From Planctomycetota bacterium (GTDB taxonomy: Bacteria > Planctomycetota > Planctomycetia > Pirellulales > Pirellulaceae): DNA of 35,331 nucleotides. Under the pieces are notes generated by a model. It was not told where the DNA came from. It saw only the letters and a program-made list of their open reading frames with translations, and searched no databases. Shown one piece after another: positions 28,937 to 35,331 of this stretch; position 1 is the stretch's first letter; each line of letters opens with the position of its first letter. A program made the translations under genes and the position numbers. The DNA lies in the NCBI GenBank assembly GCA_003695565.1, contig RFIQ01000326.1, positions 1-35,331 on the forward strand, in the 5' to 3' direction.

Positions 28937-29002
28937 GGCGGTATCTCCTAAGTTGTCTCGGCAACAGGGTCTTCAAACGCACCCGACCGGCGGCAGGGCT
29001 GA

Positions 29003-30136
29003 TCAATGCGCCTGGCTGACGTTGCCGATCATATCGAACATCGGCAGGTAGACGGCCAACAGAATGCCGCCGATGGCGAATGCCAGTCCGGCGGTCAAAA
29101 CCGGCTCGATCGAGCCCAGCATGGCCGACGTGGTCTTCTCGATATCGTCTCGCAAATGGGCGCGAATCTCCTTGGTCACTTCCGGTAGCTGGCCGGTCCG
29201 TTCACCCACCAGCACCAATTGTTTGACGATGGGGGGAAACAAGTCCTTCTGGCGTTCCATGGCCACACTGAACTTTTCGCCTCGACGGATGGAGGAGTTG
29301 ATACTGGTGAGCTGCGACCGGATATAGGTGTTGTGCACAGCTCGGGAGGCTGGCGGCAGCGCATCGACCAGGTTGAATCCGGATTGCAACAAGTTGGTTA
29401 ACGTTTCGGTGAACTGCAGGATAGCCATGTTCCGCAGCCATTTTCCCAGCAGTGGAATCCGCAGCATATATTTGTCCAGCAGATAGCGGCTCCGCGGTGT
29501 CTTGAATGCGACCACCAGTCCCACGACGGCAGACATCAATATGGCACCCAGGATGATACCGTTGTCGCGCATGAATTGGGACAGGTCGATCAGGAACTGG
29601 GTGATGCCCGGCAGGACTGCCCCATTCTCCTCGTACATCTTCTGAAAAGTGGGGATCACGCAAGTGAGCATGAACGTCACCGATCCGGCGCCGGCCACGA
29701 CCAGCAGCATGGGATAGGTCATTTTCTTGATGATAAACGACTTCATCTTGGAGCCGTGTTCCAGTTGTTCGGAGATTCGTTGAAGCGTCAACTGGATGGT
29801 ACCGGCCCGCTCGCCGACTTGCACCTGATGAACCATCAACTCCGGAAAGGTGGCTGGGAATTTCTTCATGCCGATGGACAGCGATCCTCCCCCTTTGATC
29901 GTCTCAGAGAGAGAACGCAGGATCGGGCGATACTTTTTGTAAGTCGCATCGGCCAAGATGGTATCCAGGGCCTGTGGGATCGAAACGCCGTTGACCACCA
30001 GCGTCGTCAGGTTTTGCAGGATGCGCACCAGGTCCTTCTTCTTGATCTTCTTTCCCGGGTCGCTGCCGATCTGGATGTTCTGGAGTTTGGTCAGCCAGTT
30101 TTGGGCCGAACGGTTCTGGGCGGTTGCGGTGCTCAT
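29003..30136 (-). CDS. Type II secretion/type IV pilus inner-membrane platform protein (GspF/PilC)
   Basis: LTTLVVNGVSIPQALDTI, VGERAGTIQLTLQRISEQLE and VGERTGQLPEVTKEI duplicated T2SF domains with hydrophobic segments. Confidence 0.94.
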   Translation of the reverse strand: MSTATAQNRSAQNWLTKLQNIQIGSDPGKKIKKKDLVRILQNLTTLVVNGVSIPQALDTILADATYKKYRPILRSLSETIKGGGSLSIGMKKFPATFPELMVHQVQVGERAGTIQLTLQRISEQLEHGSKMKSFIIKKMTYPMLLVVAGAGSVTFMLTCVIPTFQKMYEENGAVLPGITQFLIDLSQFMRDNGIILGAILMSAVVGLVVAFKTPRSRYLLDKYMLRIPLLGKWLRNMAILQFTETLTNLLQSGFNLVDALPPASRAVHNTYIRSQLTSINSSIRRGEKFSVAMERQKDLFPPIVKQLVLVGERTGQLPEVTKEIRAHLRDDIEKTTSAMLGSIEPVLTAGLAFAIGGILLAVYLPMFDMIGNVSQAH

Positions 30137-30254
30137 GGTCGTCTCTGGTAATGGGCTCTGGTTATATTGCTAGTAATGAAAGCAGGAGCCGGAGTTGGGT
30201 GCGGTCAATTCTGATCGTCGACCGGTGGTTCCGGCGGTTCGGGGTGGCTTGGGA

Positions 30255-31952
30255 TCATCCGGTCAGTTTGAAGTAGACTTCTTCCACGGTGGTCAATCCC
30301 TGGCGAGCCTGGTTCAATCCGCCGATGGCCAATTCCACCATGCCTTCGGAAGTGGCGATTTCTCGCAGCTTGCTGGCGGGCAAGCCGGCTTCGATGGCCT
30401 TTTCCAGTGCGGGCGTGACCACCATGATCTCGTAGATCGGGATCCGACCGGAGTAACCGGTTCCACCGCAATGGTCGCAGCCGGCACCGGTGTAATAGGT
30501 TGCGTTCAAATCGACTTCGGGCGGGATCTCGCGTCCCTCGAACATCAGTTCGATCAGTTTCCTATTCAGTGGCGTTTCGCGGCGGCAGTGGGGGCACAGT
30601 TTGCGGAGCAATCGCTGGGCCACAGCCGCCACCAGCGCCCCGGCGATCTTGAAGTTGTCCAATCCCAGGTCGTTCAGACGGGCGACTGTTCCCACGGCAT
30701 CGTTGGTGTGCAAGGTGCTGATCAGCAAGTGACCGGTCAACGCCGCCTGGACGCTGGTGGTGGCCGTCTCGTGATCGCGGATTTCGCCCACCAGGATCAC
30801 ATCCGGGTCCTGCCGCATGAGGTATTTCAATCCATTGGCAAACCCCATTCCGAATTCGTTGTTGGCCTGAACCTGGTTGATGCCCGGCAAGCGGAATTCG
30901 ACTGGATCTTCGATGGTCGAGACGTTGCGGGTGGTCGAGTCGATCGAACACAGCATGGAATACATGGTGGTCGTTTTTCCGGACCCGGTGGGGCCGGTCA
31001 TCACGATCATCCCGTGTGGCCGGTCGAGCAGGGCCCGCATCCGCGCTACTTGATCTTCCGGCATGCCCAATGCGTCGAAGCTGAAAGTCTTGCTGGATTC
31101 GTCCAGCACTCGCAGTACGATTTTTTCACCGCGTACACAGGGGATGATGCTGACGCGAAAGCTGGCTCGTTGGCCGTCTTTTTCCAGGGTGATGTTGCCG
31201 TCCTGGGGACGTCGGGTTTCCGCCGTGTCCAGATTGGCCAGCACTTTGATGCGGCCGACCAGCGGTTCTTCGGAGTCGCGCGGGACGCTCATCACTTGCT
31301 GCAACTGGCCATCGATACGGTAGCGGACGCGCATCTGAGGGTCATGGGGTTCCAGGTGGATATCGCTGGCGCCGGCGTGCACGGCTCCCATCAGAATCGA
31401 CTCGACCAATCGCACTACTGGTGCATCGGAGTCGGAATCATCCAGCTCTTCTTCCTCGTCGATCGCGGCGCCGCCCTTGGCCAACTCTTCGTAACGAATG
31501 TCGATGGCCGTCTGGCGAGCCGCGAATCGCTTGTCGAAGGACTCGTCGAGCAGACGGGTCAGTTCGTCGGCCAGGCAGATGGCGGCTTCGACCTCGTAAC
31601 CGGTCATCAGTTCGGTTTCACTGATGGCTTCCATATCGCCGGGCCACACCATCCCCAGCCGCATCTTGCCTCCCTCCACGGCGACCGGAGCGATGTTGCG
31701 GCTGCGGCAGAACGACTCGGGCATCAAGCGAGCCAGTTGCGGATGGACGCTTCCGCGTTCCAAACTCTGGAAGGGAGCTTCGTACTGCTCCGAGAGCGCT
31801 TCACCGAGCTGTTCGCGCGTTAGCAGACCGCGGTGAAGAAGAAAGCTGCCCATCTGCATGCCGACCGTCTTTTGCTCGGCAATCGCCTTTTCCAACTGTT
31901 CCTCTGTGATCCAGCCGCGTTCGACAACGATGTCGCCTAATCTCTTCGCCAT
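30255..31952 (-). CDS. GspE/PulE/PilB-family secretion ATPase
   Basis: MTGPTGSGKTTTMYSML Walker A; VGEIRDHETATTSVQAALTGHLLISTLHTNDA; zinc motif CPHCRRE...CDHCGGTGYSGRIPIYEI. ATG 31952 likely. Confidence 0.96.
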   Translation of the reverse strand: MAKRLGDIVVERGWITEEQLEKAIAEQKTVGMQMGSFLLHRGLLTREQLGEALSEQYEAPFQSLERGSVHPQLARLMPESFCRSRNIAPVAVEGGKMRLGMVWPGDMEAISETELMTGYEVEAAICLADELTRLLDESFDKRFAARQTAIDIRYEELAKGGAAIDEEEELDDSDSDAPVVRLVESILMGAVHAGASDIHLEPHDPQMRVRYRIDGQLQQVMSVPRDSEEPLVGRIKVLANLDTAETRRPQDGNITLEKDGQRASFRVSIIPCVRGEKIVLRVLDESSKTFSFDALGMPEDQVARMRALLDRPHGMIVMTGPTGSGKTTTMYSMLCSIDSTTRNVSTIEDPVEFRLPGINQVQANNEFGMGFANGLKYLMRQDPDVILVGEIRDHETATTSVQAALTGHLLISTLHTNDAVGTVARLNDLGLDNFKIAGALVAAVAQRLLRKLCPHCRRETPLNRKLIELMFEGREIPPEVDLNATYYTGAGCDHCGGTGYSGRIPIYEIMVVTPALEKAIEAGLPASKLREIATSEGMVELAIGGLNQARQGLTTVEEVYFKLTG

Positions 31953-32095
31953 GTCTCTACCTGTTGGGGGCAAGCATTGGGGGATCGTTCATTGGGAATG
32001 GGTGGAGAATCTCGATCGGAGTCGGCCACGTTCTGTCCGCCCCTAGGCAACGCAGCCGAGGCGTACTTCCCGAGGGCCAGCGGCCGACTGCCGGG

Positions 32096-32536
32096 TCAAG
32101 CGTCGGCCAATGCCGCTTTCTTGGTCTTCTTCTGCGACGATGTCCGCTCGTGGAACAGAGTCAGCATCCGCTCGACCTTCTGCTCCATGACGACCGGGTC
32201 GAAGGGGATCAGCAGGTATTCGCGGGCTCCGGCCCGAAAGGCCCTTTCGGCCCGGTCCATATCCCCTTCGGCCGACATGCACAGGATCGGGACCAGACTC
32301 AACACTTCGTCGCTGGACAACCGCTCGATCAACTGCAGGCTATCGCAATTGGCTACATCCAGATCGATCATCATCAAGTGAGGGACCGACCTGGTGACGG
32401 CCTGCTCCACCTCTTCTTCGCTGGCTACTACGATCGGCTGGTAGCCGAGCAACTCCAGGCGAAACCGTAGGACCTCGCCTACAGTAGGGTGACTGACCAG
32501 AATCAAAATCGTGTCTTCAGCGTGGGGCATTTGCAC
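32096..32536 (-). CDS. Response-regulator receiver-like protein
   Basis: ILILVSHPTVGEVLRFRLELLGY, HLMMIDLDVANCDSLQLIERL (phosphoacceptor Asp), FRAGAREYLLIPFDPVVMEQKVERML (conserved GA and Pro). Confidence 0.82.
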   Translation of the reverse strand: MQMPHAEDTILILVSHPTVGEVLRFRLELLGYQPIVVASEEEVEQAVTRSVPHLMMIDLDVANCDSLQLIERLSSDEVLSLVPILCMSAEGDMDRAERAFRAGAREYLLIPFDPVVMEQKVERMLTLFHERTSSQKKTKKAALADA

Positions 32537-32672
32537 TTCTCCGGTTAACCTTATGGAAAACTCCGGAGAAACATACGTCAGGGTATCACCGATGCAAGCC
32601 GATGGGTATTCTCCAGCGGTAGCAATCGGGGGCGGCCCGGCGCAGCCAGTACAACCGGTTCAAACCGATCTT

Positions 32673-32699
32673 GCGCGGTGCCGAAAGGTGGCACCGCGC
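32673..32699. repeat. Strong inverted repeat/hairpin in the secretin-response regulator intergenic region
   Basis: GCGCGGTGCC-gaaaggt-GGCACCGCGC, perfect 10-bp stem with no U-tract. Confidence 0.6.
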
Positions 32700-32720
32700 T
32701 GTGGAAGGTTCGGTAGATCG

Positions 32721-34709
32721 TTACTGGGAGTCGATTCCACCGATGATCTGCGGTTGCGGCAGAGTTGCGTCCGAGGGGGCTGCGGGTATCACTTCGCAGG
32801 ACGGAGTGGTGCAGGCACCGTCGCCAGGTGCGATGAAGATGGGTTTGGGGGCCCACAGATTCTTGCAGCTATTTAGCTGTTCTCGCTCAGCCTGCCGTTC
32901 GGCGATCACGGTTTCAAAACCGAATGGAATAGGACTGGTCGGAGAGGCCTGGACGGCGTGATAGAGGGTCTCACCGACGCAATCTTCGCGTGGTGTACCA
33001 CGGTACTGCGGAGTCACGATTTCCGGGGTGATGAACACCAACAGTTCGCTCTCGCGAGTCGTGTCTTTGCGATAGCGAAACAAATGCCCCAGGTACGGGA
33101 TTCTGCCAAACCCGGGTATGGCTTTCTTTTCTGCGATGCGCGTTCGCTGCCGCAGACCGCCCAGCACGATGGTGTTCAAGTTTTCGATCCGTACGGTGGT
33201 GGTAGCTTCTCGCCGGTCGATGATCGGGGCGTTGTCCCCAGGGGTGAAACCGGTCAGCAGGCTGAAGGTTGGGTTGATCACCATAGCAATGGTGTTGTCC
33301 TGGGCAATGTGCGGTGTGACGGTCAACTGGACTCCGGCCTCGCGAAAGGACGTCGTGCCGATCTCGCCACCGTTCAATCCCTGAGTCAATTGTTGATAAG
33401 GGACCTCGGTGACGATATTGACGGTGGCTTGTTCATGGTTCATCACCACGATGTTGGGGTCGGCCAGAAGTCGAGAGTCGTCTGTAGATTCGAGCGCCTG
33501 GAAGATGGCGCGAACGGTTCCCAGGCGATTGATGGTGTTCAGTGTCATGACTCCGTTGGTTGGAGCCGCCAAGGTGCTGGTCACGGTATCCAGCACGATC
33601 GAGTGATTGGGATCACCATCCGCGGTCATCGCCGATCCGTTGACGCCAGAATTGAAATTGACGCCCACCGCCTTGAGATCCTCGATGCTGCAATCGTAAA
33701 TGCGCGCCCAGATGCGAACTTGAGCCCGCGGTCGGTCCAGTTCGGTAATGGCGTGCGCAATGCGTTCGAGGTTTTCTTGGGTGTCCAGGGCAACGATCTT
33801 GTCTTCGCCGTCGACTGCGGTGAGACTCCCGTTGGAGCTGAGCAATGGTTCGAGGCTGGTCACCAGCACGCTGGCCGTCACATATTGAGGGGTGAAGACG
33901 CGCACGTACGTTTGCGGCGGCTGAGGAATGGTCGGTCCGGAGGCGACGCTTCCCGATGCGGTACCGGAGCTCGTCGCTGGATTTGAAGTGGCCCCCATTG
34001 TCGCGCCGGAGGCTGCCGATTGTTCAGCCTGCGCAGCTTCCTGGGCCGCCTGGGCCTCGGCCTGACGGGCGATTTCGTACTCGCGGGCCGCCTCTTCCAG
34101 CTCATCGATCTGCGCGAGAATCGCTGGAAGGCGATCACGATACTCCATGATCAGCAGGGAGTTGCTGGTGGGGATGACGTGCACGCGTCCCTCTGGCGAG
34201 AGGAGCGATTCGATGATACCGACCAGTTGCTCCGCATCGCTCCAAGTCAAACGGACGATCTTGGATGCGAAATTCGGTAGCTGCGTGCCCAGGTTTTCTA
34301 GCCGCATGACGACCACGCTGCCGTTGACGATGCGGTATCCGTAGCCGCGAGGAATCAGCAGGGTGTCGAGCACCTGGCTAATCGGTGCGTCGGTGAAGGC
34401 GGCATTGACCGCTCCCTGGACCTCATTGCCCACGACCAGATTGATACCGGCCAGATCGCGGATCGAAAACAACGCCTCCAACATTGAAACGTCCCGCAAG
34501 TCGATCGTTATGCGGCGATCGAGCCGAGCATCCGACGCGGCAGATTCTCCTGGCGGGGACGTGACGGATGATATGGGAGTGGAGGGGTGCAGGTCGATTT
34601 CCGCCTGGTCGGTAGCCTCCGGGGTTGTGAGGGGTGGTGATTGAGCACCGCCGTAGCTTGCGGCGCAGGCCAAGATCAGCCACACACTCCATCGTGTTGT
34701 TCGCAGCAT
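32721..34709 (-). CDS. Secretin (GspD/PilQ family)
   Basis: Signal peptide, STN-like RITIDLRDVSMLEALFSIRDLAGINLVVG, secretin core VTEVPYQQLTQG...GVQLTVTPHIAQDNTIAMVINPTFS, IVLGGLRQRTRIAEKKAIPGFGRIPYLGHLFRY. ATG 34709 likely. Confidence 0.95.
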   Translation of the reverse strand: MLRTTRWSVWLILACAASYGGAQSPPLTTPEATDQAEIDLHPSTPISSVTSPPGESAASDARLDRRITIDLRDVSMLEALFSIRDLAGINLVVGNEVQGAVNAAFTDAPISQVLDTLLIPRGYGYRIVNGSVVVMRLENLGTQLPNFASKIVRLTWSDAEQLVGIIESLLSPEGRVHVIPTSNSLLIMEYRDRLPAILAQIDELEEAAREYEIARQAEAQAAQEAAQAEQSAASGATMGATSNPATSSGTASGSVASGPTIPQPPQTYVRVFTPQYVTASVLVTSLEPLLSSNGSLTAVDGEDKIVALDTQENLERIAHAITELDRPRAQVRIWARIYDCSIEDLKAVGVNFNSGVNGSAMTADGDPNHSIVLDTVTSTLAAPTNGVMTLNTINRLGTVRAIFQALESTDDSRLLADPNIVVMNHEQATVNIVTEVPYQQLTQGLNGGEIGTTSFREAGVQLTVTPHIAQDNTIAMVINPTFSLLTGFTPGDNAPIIDRREATTTVRIENLNTIVLGGLRQRTRIAEKKAIPGFGRIPYLGHLFRYRKDTTRESELLVFITPEIVTPQYRGTPREDCVGETLYHAVQASPTSPIPFGFETVIAERQAEREQLNSCKNLWAPKPIFIAPGDGACTTPSCEVIPAAPSDATLPQPQIIGGIDSQ

Positions 34710-34771
34710 GCGTCCCTCCTTGGACTCCACATTGGCATGGGGACTTTTGGCGGGAGCAGGCGTCCCGGGCG

Positions 34772-35331
34772 TTAAGTCGTTTTGGGTTTCAGGTCGAACA
34801 GCGACAACTCAAGTTCCAGGGCGACGGTATCAGTTTGTGCGTTCTCACGCAGTTTCATCTGCGTGAATCGAGCGAAAGGATGCAGCGTTTCCAGCTCCGC
34901 CACGAGGCGGTCGATGTTGTTGGGGCGACCCTCCGCCACGATGCTCAGTTTGCGTTCCACCAATACGAACTTGATGTTCTCCTGATCCACCTCGTATACG
35001 TCAAAGGGGCTTTGGTCCTTGTTCCAAGGACGCTCGATGGCATCACTCAACCTGATTTGTACTGCCGCAACGTGGTGCTGAAACATGGACTTGACGCATG
35101 TGTCACGCAGCCGCTGTGCCGTTTCTTCATCCACAGTGCGGAAGTCGGTGTCGATTTGCTTTCCGATCGCCTCAATCCGCTGGCGGAGGCGAGGAACATT
35201 GGCCAACCGAGCCTCCAGGTCCTGGATCTCCTGCTGCGCCTGTTCCATCTCTTGGTGGGTTGCCCGCACCGTGTCGTACGCAGGCCACACCGCCACCAGT
35301 GCGATCGTAAGGGTAATACCGCATATGTACT
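34772..35331 (-). CDS. PilO/GspM-like inner-membrane assembly protein, N-terminus truncated by window edge
   Basis: Frame is open to the window end (YICGITLTIALVAVWPAYDTV TM helix), then a coiled coil EMEQAQQEIQDLEARLANVPRLRQRIEAI, and a ferredoxin-like tail. It lies upstream of the secretin. Confidence 0.65.
   Translation of the reverse strand, partial: YICGITLTIALVAVWPAYDTVRATHQEMEQAQQEIQDLEARLANVPRLRQRIEAIGKQIDTDFRTVDEETAQRLRDTCVKSMFQHHVAAVQIRLSDAIERPWNKDQSPFDVYEVDQENIKFVLVERKLSIVAEGRPNNIDRLVAELETLHPFARFTQMKLRENAQTDTVALELELSLFDLKPKTT

Noticed and set aside
30195-31823. 542-aa plus-strand ORF antisense to the GspE ATPase
   Set aside because: Gln/Asp/Val-rich translation with no domain signature; the minus strand carries Walker A and other GspE motifs.
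1-35331. CRISPR arrays, tRNA/rRNA genes, insertion sequences or integrases
   Set aside because: No regularly spaced direct repeats, cloverleaf sequences, rRNA segments or transposase motifs were recognised by eye; a dedicated tRNAscan/CRISPR search was not possible.

Overview
The window is a high-GC bacterial chromosome segment. A planctomycete origin is inferred from the PSD1/planctomycete-cytochrome-C protein and the Lpg1974-like outer-membrane protein. From left to right it contains: a his cluster (hisD 3' end, hisC, hisB); an APC permease; a NUDIX hydrolase; a large PSCyt1/PSD1 protein; and an in-frame Pcm-gamma-glutamyltransferase fusion. Next come an NgoMIV-like restriction-modification pair whose endonuclease N-terminus looks frameshifted, a divergent UppP / DUF368 (PopT-type) pair, a structured intergenic element with a strong terminator, a Dabb-domain lipoprotein/secreted protein, and a PlsC-ACP-AMP-ligase fusion. 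A possible secretion locus follows: a small secreted protein with an uncharged, aromatic- and Gly-rich core, two outer-membrane beta-barrels, and a periplasmic C39 peptidase, reminiscent of Pseudomonas Fap. The remainder holds a YhaM-like nuclease + XPB-like helicase + DUF790/Bax1 operon, an orphan DNA methyltransferase, an aroF-type DAHP synthase, and a type II secretion/type IV pilus-like operon. aroF is preceded by a textbook Phe/Tyr transcription attenuator with a leader peptide. The strongest sequence-level discoveries are the aroF attenuator, the Fap-like C39/beta-barrel/small-protein locus, the Pcm-GGT fusion with an internal Tat-like signal, and the bacterial XPB-Bax1 module. All family assignments come from reading the motifs; no database search was run.
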